A stretch of 64,000 nucleotides of DNA, from positions 34,099,367 to 34,163,366 of the forward strand of contig AP025053.1 of assembly GCA_036186865.1 (NCBI GenBank), given 5' to 3'. Below the pieces are notes generated by a model. It worked only from the letters and a program-made list of their open reading frames with translations. It was not told the origin of the DNA and ran no database searches. The position numbers and the translations under genes were made by a program. Shown piece after piece: positions 1 to 9,843 of the stretch. The DNA comes from Eustoma russellianum. Taxonomy: Eukaryota; Streptophyta; Magnoliopsida; Gentianales; Gentianaceae. Each line of letters starts with the position of its first letter. Positions within the stretch are counted from its first letter, which is position 1.

Positions 1-99
1 CATAATGGAGATTTCGTCAATGATGAATTGACATTTACCTTGGAAATTCTCGTTTTATAGCTTCTGCATTGCAGATCTTGATAGTAATAGCAGTTGATC

Positions 100-318
100 G
101 AATAAAACAAAATGATTTATTAATTGGTTGCATTTCTTATATTGTGAAATAGCAGTTGATCTATACAGTTCGTTGTAATTTTTATTATGAGTCATAAAGA
201 AACAACTTCTGTGTGTTTCTAGCACAAGGGTATGGTTACGTACATTTTATCTCCCATACTCCGTCATTGACGGAAGCCTACAAGACAATGTGGTAATATT
301 GATGTTGTTGATAGACAA
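100..318 (+). repeat. SINE-like repeat, family A, copy 1
   Basis: One of about eleven diverged copies in the window of a roughly 200-300 bp interspersed repeat. Shared landmarks in order are 'cttatattgtgaagtagca', 'gggtcatcgagaaacaacct', 'ttctaacacatgggtatgg' and a 3' end 'gggtaatgttgttg'. The (TTG)n-like tail and the block order resemble widespread plant SINEs and RTE-LINE tails. Family assignment is inference. This copy is well diverged. Confidence 0.65.
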
Positions 319-837
319 CATAATTTACCCTTTATTACTATACTCATCACCATTATAGTGTCATAAAACACACATTATTTTGCTTGAATCATTGTGAAAA
401 ACCAATTGCGAACTATTAGGATTTTTTTCCTCCAGAAAACTAGTAGTTACAGTTCAAATTGACAATACTGGCAAAATTTTCTTTTTATAAAACTTTTTGT
501 TTAGGGGGTAAACGGAACGGTTTTTTTTTATGGTATTGTGATCTATTATAAAATGGGATGTGTATTATTCAAATGATACCACAAGTTCAGTTTTATGTCA
601 CACTATATTATTCAAATTAAATATAATGTCACACTCGTACCTTGCTTGCAAATGGAAATGCTAATAACGTAAACTACACTTTTCGGTTGTCCAGTTCGAG
701 ACCATAAAAGAGTCATGACGACATATTCAGTCTACCCAATCTGTTGAACAATAATACGTCACTCACTAATAGTCAAGGTATCACGTCTAATCTCTCCTCT
801 GCATCACTGGTTATATTGCTTCTAATTTTTGGTCTTT

Positions 838-1000
838 AAGATTAGTTGTATTAGGACGTTCTCGGTGCACTAGGCTTTTGCGTTTGCATAAAGTCTGGAA
901 AAGGGCCGAATAGCTTTACGATCTGATGTATCCAGTTTTATTCTACACTTCGTGTAAGAGATTGTTTCTACTACTCGACCCGTAAGATTAGTTATACAAG
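838..1000 (-). repeat. SINE-like repeat, family C, copy 1
   Basis: Diverged copy of the tRNA-derived repeat best preserved at 47906-48066. Recognisable blocks are 'gttctcggtgcactaggct', 'tttgcataaagtctgg' and 'cacttcgtgtaagagattgt'. It lies in the 5' flank of the intact NPF gene. The rest of 319-1832 shows no gene, only AT-rich sequence, the TAA microsatellite and the likely core promoter. Confidence 0.5.
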
Positions 1001-1054
1001 TAAACAATAAAAACAGTGGCACATCTGCACTTCATTGTCATTAGAAACCATGTA

Positions 1055-1055
<1 letters not shown>

Positions 1056-1125
<70 letters not shown>
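1056..1125. repeat. (TAA)n microsatellite, about 23 units
   Basis: Uninterrupted trinucleotide repeat about 700 bp upstream of the NPF start codon. A short reading frame crossing it encodes only poly-isoleucine and is not a gene. Confidence 0.97.
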
Positions 1126-1783
1126 TGTATATTGCTATGCGTTTAATCTTTTTTTCAGCTGTGATAATTATCTAAATTGTGTTATAAAACAAAACAATAT
1201 GAATCGAGAACATGAATTTAAAAAAACATAAATGATGTAAACCATTTAAAAAAAAAGAATATATCTTCTTACACCAAAATCTGCCATTTCTTTTCTTTAA
1301 TTAATTTGATGTATGTCATTTATGTTCCCTAATTTCTGGCGTAAAACATTACTTTTATCACATAATTTATTATGACTATTCATATTCAATGTATATTAAA
1401 CTCAAAATATACCACATAATTCACGAATAACTCTGTACCTTACGAGTCATCCTCATTGGTTTCAATCACCATATGACACATGGTTGATGAGAAAAGTTTA
1501 AAATACCATACATGTTATGCATAGTATAATACATGTCAAGCATATGAATATGCTATTAGAAAGTGAAAGATAAACTATTATGGTATAAGGTATAAATTAA
1601 GAAGGACAAACTATTATAGAAAAATTTTGTGTCAAAAACTTTTAGCTTTTGGGTCCATCGAAACTAAATTATTATAGGCACTTAAAAATCATTTAAGTCG
1701 ATGCCAATTAACACATCGTTCTCACAAACACATTTCCTAACAATTTTACTACACAACTTGACCTGCTGCATATCTTATCCCAC

Positions 1784-1790
1784 TATAAAT
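1784..1790 (+). promoter_or_regulatory. Candidate TATA box of the NPF gene
   Basis: 'ctataaat' lies about 45 bp before the ATG at 1833. If it is used, the 5' UTR would be very short (about 15-20 nt). The motif is common in AT-rich DNA, so the call is tentative. Confidence 0.35.
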
Positions 1791-1832
1791 TACAAACGTT
1801 AATAGCAACTTGAGCTCGCAAAGAGAAAGGGC

Positions 1833-3690
1833 ATGGACTCAAAGGATAAGAAGCAGCTCATGGGCTACTCCAGCTGGCTCCTTTGCTGCAACAAAGGCGG
1901 CTTCCCTGCCGCCGTAAAACCGCCATCGGACTCCACCCACTTGCCGGAGAATGGATTCCATCATGACGAGGAAAAGCAGGTGAAGGAATCATCACCCAAC
2001 TCAAAGATGACTACTCAAAGAAAACCTGGCGGATGGAAGGCTATGCCGTTTGTCTTAGGTCCCCTTTCTATCATCTCTCTTTCTCCATCTTAAATTTTCC
2101 ACCATTTTCTTAACATGTAGAGTTTACTTGTTGTATGCCAGCCATCTACTATCTGAATACAATGTTATGGCGTTTCTTCAGTTTTATTTGGTGGGGTTAA
2201 GGTGGCAATGATGTGACAATTATGGTGAAGTTATTACATGATTTGTGATAAGTCTTGAAACCTACACTTCATTTATTGTAGAAGTACTTTTCTTGAATGT
2301 TTTAGACATCAGTTACGAAAGGTGGTAAAAAGAGGTTCATCTCTTTCATGTTTCATGAGTCTTTCCCTTGTGTTTTGCGTACGCCTTGTCCAGTTTGATG
2401 GACTTTTCTGGATCTTTTATTTTGCTATATTTATAACTGATGACATTAGTTGGTTTTTCAAAATTTATTAGGTGATTTTCCCCAAAAAAAATAAATAAAT
2501 AAAAATTATCAGGTGATTCCACAAGCTTCTCAAAAAGGGGAATTATGTCATAAACTTATGTGCAAAAAGAAAGAACCTAATTGCGTTCCACTCTATTAGA
2601 ATCGAGATGAAAGAATCATAAATAGCATGAAAGAATCGAGATGTAAGCATCATATCTGCTGGTATACTAATTTAGCGTCGTTGCTGTGTGATTTTTAGGT
2701 CTAGGTTTGCAAGCGGCTAATTACGCAACATGTAGAGTAAAACTATACATTTTTGCAATATGGCTTTTCTTCGAATCTTATTTAAACCTCGGAAGCTAGT
2801 GCATCGGAAACCTCTTTTACTCTAATAGAATGAAGTCAGATTTCATATATGCTAGTTACTGAATTATTAATTAGTATATTAAATAGAATGAAGTCAGATT
2901 TCATATGTGCTGGTTACTGAATTATTAATTAGTATATTAAGTGTATTTTGCTGTCGTTAGGATATTAAGCGCATTTTGATTCTTATCTAAAGGACAGTTT
3001 TATACAGGAATGATGACACTAATAATTTTAGTATGTTTTAGTCATGAGAAATAAGATAAATTAGTGACATAATTGAAAGCCAAAACGGTGGAAGGAAAAC
3101 AACCCCACCCCCCAACCACCCCGCGCCATCATTGTCCTTCTTCCCGCATATACGATATTTTCTTTTAAGATTTGTCACGTAGTAATTAAATGTATACAGT
3201 TGATGATGATGACTGAATGGTGAGGAAACTGGCAGACCCATCATTCATTTATCTTAATCTTTATTTATTATTTATTTCGTTGCAGGAAATGAAACATTCG
3301 AGAGATTGGCTAGCATGGGTCTGACGGCAAATTTTATGATGTTTCTGATGACACAGTTTCACCTAGACCAAGTTTCTGCTTCAAATGTACTGAGTGCTTG
3401 GAACGGCGCCACCAGTTTCTTGCCGCTGCTCGGTGCTTTTATCGCCGATGCTTATGTCGGCAGATTTCTCACCCTTTCTTTCTCCAGCATTGCCTCTTTT
3501 GTGGTAATTCCTTCTTTCTTATCTACTCCATTTTTCTCACAACTAACTCATTGCGTTAGAGGTTCCAACTTATGACAGGGTATCGAGAGTCGGATATACG
3601 CAACTATACTCTTGTTTTCCGATGACTCAAATCATATATATATAAAGCATGTCTTGCATTACTATGTGATGTTAGTAAGTTGGTAAATAG

Positions 3691-3747
<57 letters not shown>

Positions 3748-6700
3748 CTCTTTTAGATAAGTTTTTTGTCATTCAGTAAAATTATAAAAGAAACGGCATG
3801 TGATCCACGTTCCGTTACGTCATGTGGTCTCATTTATCTAGAGGGTAAAGCTACAACAGAAACCATGTGTTATGATTTTCGGCACAAAGTTAGCCTTTAG
3901 ATCTTTGTCATATTTTATGGCTTTTAATGCACAACTGCTCCTTATATGTTGTCTTTTAGAAGTGAGCTTTTTGACGGTAAATATATATTTTATCTCTTTT
4001 TTCCATATTTTTTTATTATTATTTTGATTGTTAATATCCACAGTTTCGCCTGAAGAGAGTCTCGAACCAAGACCTCTCAGTGAGAATTTACGAGAGAGGG
4101 TCTCACTGGAAGCAGACTCTCTATCCCTTGGGATAGAGGTATTGCTTGCTTACCAATTATCTTACCCAGACTCTAGCGATAGCGTTTGCTGTCGTTGAGA
4201 TATACTGGGTACGAATGATGATGATTGTTAATGTCCCTTAAAATTCTTCTCTTTTAGAAAGAAAAAATTCGACAGGTGAATTGATGCAAGGAATATCTCA
4301 TCATCCATCTTTAAAATGCACTCGGTTTTTTATATGTATGTAAATGTGTATGTATATGTATATAAATGTATTTATGTATCTACGATCAACTTGTCTTCTA
4401 TAATTAGTAATGTTTCATAAGGAGTATTTTATTTGACAAACAGACGACGTAGAAAAAACCATCAAAATTGTAGCTCTATAGGACTGGAACTGGCTCCAGC
4501 GGCCATAGCTTTCGCCTTTATACAAGAAAAAACCACCAAGGTGTTCTTAAGGCATAGCTAAATTGGTATTCTGGTTAGGAGTTACTCAAAGAGGTACAAG
4601 ATTCGATTCGAAGGACACGTACAGTGTTTCATTGCTGTCTGGGCCAAAAGCCAGTTTGTAGTGGACACTTTGTGGGCTTCTTGCGTATGAACTCCTCCAA
4701 CCTAGGAAACCGTTGAGTTTTTGATGTACATCCTCTATGATTCTTTAAAATTGAGACGGTGATGGTCAATGTATGACATTTGCTCCAAGCAAAAACCACC
4801 AAGGTTGATGGCCACATAAAACATTGTGACTTAACATTGGCAAAACCAATGATTGCACGGTAGATCACATCACCAGACAACTCTTTTTTTTGTCTTTTTT
4901 TTTTCCCTGACACTGATCGCTCTTACGTGACAACTGATGGTTAGCAAAATTCATGGGGCTAGCTTTCCTGCTATCCTTACCTAATCTTCTTCCTCCAGTA
5001 TTGTCCTTTCATTGTTGAGTTGTGTTCAACTTTGCATTCTTCACCTGCACTTTGAACAGAAGTAATTGTCCAAAAATTGGAGAGTCCTTTTACGTCAAGC
5101 TGTTAGATAGCTTGGCGTTATCATCTAGCCAGGATTATCTCCCAAAATCATGACATACTTCATTAAAGTCAAATACGCCGTGAAAGATCACCGAGTGATT
5201 CAATAACTTCTGTTTTCTTAAATAAGGTAAAAAAAATTATTCAATTATAACCATAAAATTTGTCTTTCAAATAAGTGAAATAACATAATTGGGTTTTGTT
5301 CCTCGTCATCTCCGAGTTGTTATATTGATTGATCTACTGATATTCGTGTTTCTATGTTGTCCTGTCACACTAAGGCATAGAAGTTAGAAACTACTAGAAA
5401 AGGAAAAAAGAATACTTTTTTCTCTCTTCTATGTGCACTTTGCTTAGTAACTAGTATACGCATGATGACTTGTCAATGTTATTGATTTTTCAATGTACAT
5501 ATAGAATAAATCAGAGGTCTTATTGAAAACAAATTCTATCTTCTAATATAGAAGTATTGTTTGACCGTTTATCACTTTCGCCAGACTTTAATGAGAGTTT
5601 TTATTGTCGTTTAAATTTCTTTCTCCGTAGGCTTACGTACAGCTTTCAGAGGCTGACTGTTTTGCTTCCTTTCTTTAGTTGATTTGACATTCCATTTCGA
5701 AAAGCACTTTAGGCCAAAAGTTCATTTTAGTTATGGTACATCCTTCACATGAAAACCAAGTTGCCTAAATTATCTACATAAGAAATCTTGTCCATGTGTT
5801 TCATGCACTTTCGTCCTTCTAAGAGATATTTGGGCAATATGTATTGTGACATTGCACTTCTTTTTTCTTTTTCTTTTTTGGTTTACATACACTTTTAATA
5901 AAATATTGCTTCTCAAAGTTAGGTACCGTTTCGTAACATCTTGTGATTAGAGGTGTTAACAAATCGATCCGAGCCAAATATTAGATTTTCGAATTCGAAT
6001 TCGTTTAGTTAAACGAACTGTTTGGCTTGACTTGTTTACTGTAACGAGTTTCAAAAATGATTTGAGCTTGACTTGAAAGCACTGTAATTGTTTAACCGAG
6101 CCAAACAGTTTGACTCGTTTTTATAAACGAATCCAATTAGGTGTTCGAACTCGTTTAAGTAAAATTAATGAACAAACTCGAAGCAAAAACGAATCAAACT
6201 CGAACAGTTTGTGAACTGTTCGGTTCGTTTAACGCCCCTACTTGTGATTATTATTTTAAATTATACTTGGATTCATTTCGTTCAAATCATGCGTCTCAAT
6301 AATTCTACACATCAAACATATTTCATAGATTGTATAAAATATTCGATTACGGTATTCATTTTAATCCTTATAACATATTTCATGTAGATAATAGCTATTA
6401 AAATCTTGAGGGGTCAAACTTTTGACGCAGTATATTTAATGTATAGTAGCTAAAGATATTTAAAATCTCTAATAGAACTGTTGTCTCGTTTTATGAAATT
6501 GTATAAACTGTTATAATAGTTTGTAAATGCAATGGGATGAAGAATGAAGGTGAATTGATGTGGGAATAAGCAATAATAGCTTGACTCATGACATGGATCA
6601 ATCCATATCTCAATTGGATAGATCCATGTGGCTTGAAAATAAAGTTGAGTATTCTGCCGGACATAGATCGATCACATCGATCGATCACATCGATCGATCG

Positions 6701-9373
6701 ATGTACCCTCGGTGCAGAGTTGAAACTTCATGTCCAACATTGATCGATCACATAGATCGATCGAAGTGGTTTGGATAGCTTACTGTGAGATATCGATCGA
6801 TTGATGTCACATCGATCGATCACATCAATCGATCGATGTGCCAACAGAAGTGTCTTTTCATGTAGAATCACAACTTATGCACCAAGGGACATACCCAATC
6901 ACTATGCAACGGTCTTGAACGTCTGAATGGAGTTTGAGAGTTTATAAATAGGCTATTAAAACACATTTTCAAGATACCTTTACTCCATATTGATTCTTGC
7001 ATCCTAAATTCTTCTTCCTACTACATTTCGCTCTTGGTTTGAAAGTTTATTGAATCTCTATCCTATTTGCTGAAGATAAGAGATTGTTGGCTATTGTATC
7101 ATAGGAGAAAATTTGCTTACAACCCTGCAACATCTAGTGGGTTCAAATATTCTTTACGGAAATTGTGTTATACACGCCTCAAGTTAATTCCTATTCACTG
7201 TTTTCGTTCTCTCTTGTTCTTGTTTCCATATTTTATAACATAAACACCTCTTTTTATATGTGTCTAAAGCACAAATTAATGTTCTCAATTGTTTAGGGAA
7301 TGACGATCCTCACCCTTATTGCATGGATTCCATCTCTCCATCCTCCAAAATGCAATTACACAGCACAACCCCAACTCTGCAAGGGTCCAACAACTTCTAT
7401 GATGGGAATTCTGTATTTATCCCTAGGGTTCTTGTCCATCGGATCCGCCGGAATCAGACCATGCAACATCCCATTTGGGATGGATCAATTCGATGCAACC
7501 ACAGAAGAAGGAAGAAAAGGGATCAATAGCTACTTCAATTGGTATTACACTACATTTACAGTGGTCTTGATTCTTGCAATGACTGTTGTGGTGTACATTC
7601 AAGACAATATTAGTTGGGCTCTGGGTTTTGGGATCCCAGCTGGGCTTATGTTTTGTGCTACTGTCTTGTTTTTTCTTGGTACGAGGTTGTACATTTATGT
7701 ACAACCCGAAGGGAGTGTTTTTTCTGACATTGCACAAGCCCTGGTTGCTTCTTACAAGAAGCGCAAGCTCAAGCTTCCTGCTGACGGAGAATATGTAGAT
7801 GGATTGTTTTATGATCCTCCTTCAAATGCAAGAGTTATCAAGAAGCTTCCTCTGACTAATCAGTTCAGGTACGTAACACATCATTTTCCAGCCTTACAAT
7901 TCTTTTTAGTTCAACATCAGTTATCAAAATGGCTAAGGTTATTTTAGTTACACAAATTTTTACCATAGTCATTGATCAAGTATGGTTAGTTGGTCAATGA
8001 CCAATGAAATGTGTAGAACATTTATAGACCACTTGTTTTGGCCAATCACCTCATTACTTGCATGTATATAAAGATTATTTGTTATCATTTTATTGGGTCA
8101 CTAGTCGACCAATGACCACAATAAAATTTCTGAGTTTAGTTAAAATAAGTTGGAGCAAAAGTACATTCTCTGACTCTGAAAGCTCCAACGCCCAACTTCA
8201 AGGAACATGGTTAAAATAACTTGAGTGAACGATATGTTGTGTGACGACTTATTTGAAAATGTGGATTGGTTAGTTTAACATTGACCGTTTTACTTGTTTT
8301 CATTGCATTATTGAATGATGCAATCATAAAACACATAGAGTTTGTTTCTCGATAACTCATAATGAAAATTACGTCAAGCTGTGTCGATCAAATATTATTT
8401 CACAATATAAGAAGCGCAGTCAATTTAAATAAGAAGAAATCATAGGTATGTATTACTCCACAGGCTATTTAATGGTATGTATGTTTATATGAATTCATGC
8501 AGGTTCTTGAACAAAGGTGCAGTCGTATTAGAAGGTGAAGTGAATCTAGACGGAAGCCGAGCATCAAAATGGAGCTTAAGCAGCATTCAAAGAATCGAAG
8601 AAATCAAATGTCTACTAAGAATAATCCCCGTATGGGCATCAGGCATCATCTGCTTCACAGCCATAGTACAACAAGGCACATTCACAGTGTCTTCAGCCCT
8701 CAAAATGGACCGACATCTGGGCCCCAACTTCCAAGTCCCTCCCGGTGCTGTAGCCGTCATCTCCTTCGTCACTATCGGAATCTTCCTCCCTATCTACGAC
8801 CGCCTCCTCGTCCCTTTCCTCCGTCGTAGAACCATGATCGAAGGTGGCATCACTCTCCTTCAAAGAATTGGAATAGGGTTTATTTTCTCCATTTTATCAA
8901 TGGTTGTCGCGGGAATAATCGAAAAAAAGAGACGTGAATCGGCTCTAGCTAACCCTAATCCTGATGGCATTGCTCCTATGACGGTTTTTTGGTTGGCACC
9001 ACAGCTTATTTTAATGGGATTATGTGAGGCATTTAATATACTTGGACAAATTGAGTTTTATAACAAGGAGTTCCCTGAAAGTATGATCAGTTTGGCGAAT
9101 TCGTTGTTTTCGGTCACTATGGCGGGTGCTAGTTATGTTAGTATGATTTTTGTGAATGTTATTCATAAAACAACCGGAAAAAATGGGCATCCGGATTGGT
9201 TGACTAAGGACATCAATGCTGGAAGAGTAGAGAATTTCTACTATATTTTGGCTGTTTTAGGAGTGCTGAATTTTGTGTATTTTCTAGCTATTGCTCCTGG
9301 TTACAGGTATAAGAGTAGGGTTCGTGTTGATGAGGAAGAGCCTGAGATTGAGCTCAATGGGATCAAACATTGA
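1833..9373 (+). CDS. NPF (NRT1/PTR) family transporter, NPF2-like, intact
   Basis: Exons 1833-2058, 3286-3503, 7297-7868 and 8503-9373 join in frame through GT-AG introns (phases 1, 0, 2) to 628 residues, a normal NPF length. NPF proteins are 12-helix proton-coupled carriers of nitrate, peptides, glucosinolates or hormones, usually at the plasma membrane. Visible marks are GGW before helix 1, the proton-coupling ExxER motif (E78, E81, R82), a QDN-SW motif in exon 3, the long charged loop between helices 6 and 7 (KKRKLKLPA), QFRFLNKGAVV across the exon 3/4 junction, and NSLFSVTMAG near the C-terminus. The exon 3-4 wording is closest to the NPF2 subfamily (NRT1.7/NPF2.13 type) as I remember it. 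The substrate cannot be told from sequence. Intron 2 (3.8 kb) has taken up a MITE and a solo LTR. A broken tandem paralogue lies at 20457-30775. Confidence 0.93.
3694..3746. repeat. (AT)n microsatellite in NPF intron 2
   Basis: About 26 uninterrupted AT units. The paralogous position in the pseudogene (about 21675) keeps only a short AT run behind an (AATA)n start. Confidence 0.97.
4048..4212 (+). repeat. SINE/LINE-tail repeat, family B, copy 1
   Basis: Shares 'agactctctatccc-ttgggatagaggtattg', 'agactctagcgatagcgttt' and 'gatatactgggtacgaatg' with copies at 33590-33735 and 57540-57690. The last directly follows a LINE reverse-transcriptase fragment, so this may be a severely 5'-truncated LINE copy rather than a true SINE. 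It sits in intron 2 of the NPF gene. Confidence 0.6.
5948..6240. mobile_element. hAT-type MITE in NPF intron 2
   Basis: A 293-bp element flanked by a perfect 8-bp target-site duplication CTTGTGAT (5940-5947 and 6241-6248). Termini are TAGAGGTGTTAA and, in reverse complement, TAGGGGCGTTAA (10/12 match), typical of hAT elements. The interior is rich in 'ttcgaactcg/cgaaccg' inverted motifs and has no coding capacity. It is absent from the paralogous intron at about 23130. Confidence 0.85.
6509..7240 (+). mobile_element. Solo LTR in NPF intron 2
   Basis: A 732-bp unit beginning TGTTATAA and ending TTATAACA (TG...CA), flanked by the 5-bp target-site duplication TAAAC (6504-6508, 7241-7245). The pseudogene keeps the uninterrupted empty site 'ttgtataaacacctc' near 23290. 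A TATA-like 'gtttataaatagg' near 6938-6950 fits a U3/R boundary and sets the orientation. There is no second LTR or interior, so this is the product of LTR-LTR recombination. It carries the GATCGATC cluster listed separately. Confidence 0.9.
6660..6841. repeat. CGATCGAT palindrome cluster inside solo LTR
   Basis: Three blocks (about 6665-6702, 6740-6765, 6791-6838) of overlapping GATCGATC units separated by 'acat' spacers, upstream of the LTR TATA-like sequence. U3 regions often carry repeated enhancer units; that role is inferred here. Confidence 0.8.
7951..8134. mobile_element. Short MITE (hAT-like), copy 1, in NPF intron 3
   Basis: A 184-bp insertion with 8-bp target-site duplication TTTAGTTA (7943-7950, 8135-8142). 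The pseudogene intron 3 reads straight through the empty site ('ttttggttaaaataac' near 23972). A second copy with its own 8-bp duplication lies at 34022-34201. Ends are CACAAATTTTTA and, in reverse complement, CTCAGAAATTTTA, imperfect inverted repeats. Confidence 0.8.
8326..8445 (-). repeat. SINE-like repeat, family A, fragment in NPF intron 3
   Basis: Partial minus-orientation copy ('ttgtttctcgataactcata', 'aagctgtgtcgatcaa', 'cacaatataagaagcgcag'). The same fragment is present in the pseudogene at about 24165-24275, so it predates the NPF duplication. Confidence 0.6.
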
Positions 9374-9789
9374 GTACAAAAGAATAGTGTTGTTAGGTTA
9401 TAAGAGGAAGTTTCCAACCTCAATGTCTATATGATGAACTTTGGCATGCAGAGTTTAATTAAAGAACATTTAGAATATATATCTATCAAAAATTGTACCT
9501 GAAACTTATTAGTTGGCTTTAGATTTTATATTACAAAAATGTGGCACTGCCTATTTCATTTACTTTGAAAAAGTTTCGTCTTATAATGCTGTTGTGTATG
9601 ACATGATTTATGAAAAAACATTGGAAAATAAGCCAGGCGTTAAAAGAAAAGGCGTCATATACATATGTATTCAACATTCATCACTAAGGAAATACGATTA
9701 AATCAAGCAAAAGGTTAGGGGCGGATATGTCTTAATCAACACTAGTGGATGCCAAGAGCCATCACGTATCTATCCTAGTCCACAAAAAC
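9374..9789 (+). other. NPF 3' flank shared with the pseudogene 3' flank
   Basis: Through about 9711 this follows the flank of the second NPF copy (30776-31130) closely, including 'ccaggcgttaaaagaaaaggcgtca'-like sequence (split here: 'ccaggcgttaaaag', 'aaaaggcgtcat'). The duplicated unit therefore includes the 3' UTR and about 300 bp beyond. No further gene is seen. Confidence 0.8.
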
Positions 9790-9843
9790 GGGTTCTGATC
9801 CTTTCACTCCAAATCCCTCACCTCAAGCGTCACCGTGTGACAC
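9790..9843. mobile_element. MITE family D, copy 1, left part, interrupted by LTR retrotransposon
   Basis: 'cgggttctgatcctttcact' and 'cccctcacctcaag'-like sequence match the left end of the intact copies at 39524-39708 and 53633-53804. The right part continues at 17944-18075 after the LTR retrotransposon, with GACAC duplicated at the break. Confidence 0.75.

Noticed and set aside
1016..1231. Reading frame with a long isoleucine run
   Set aside because: It is the translation of a TAA microsatellite and has no other protein-like content.
6491..6778. Overlapping frames rich in Asp-Arg-Ser repeats on both strands
   Set aside because: They are translations of the CGATCGAT cluster in the solo LTR.
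7423..7737. Antisense frames over NPF exon 3 (and equivalents at 23479-23766)
   Set aside because: Shadows of the conserved sense coding sequence.
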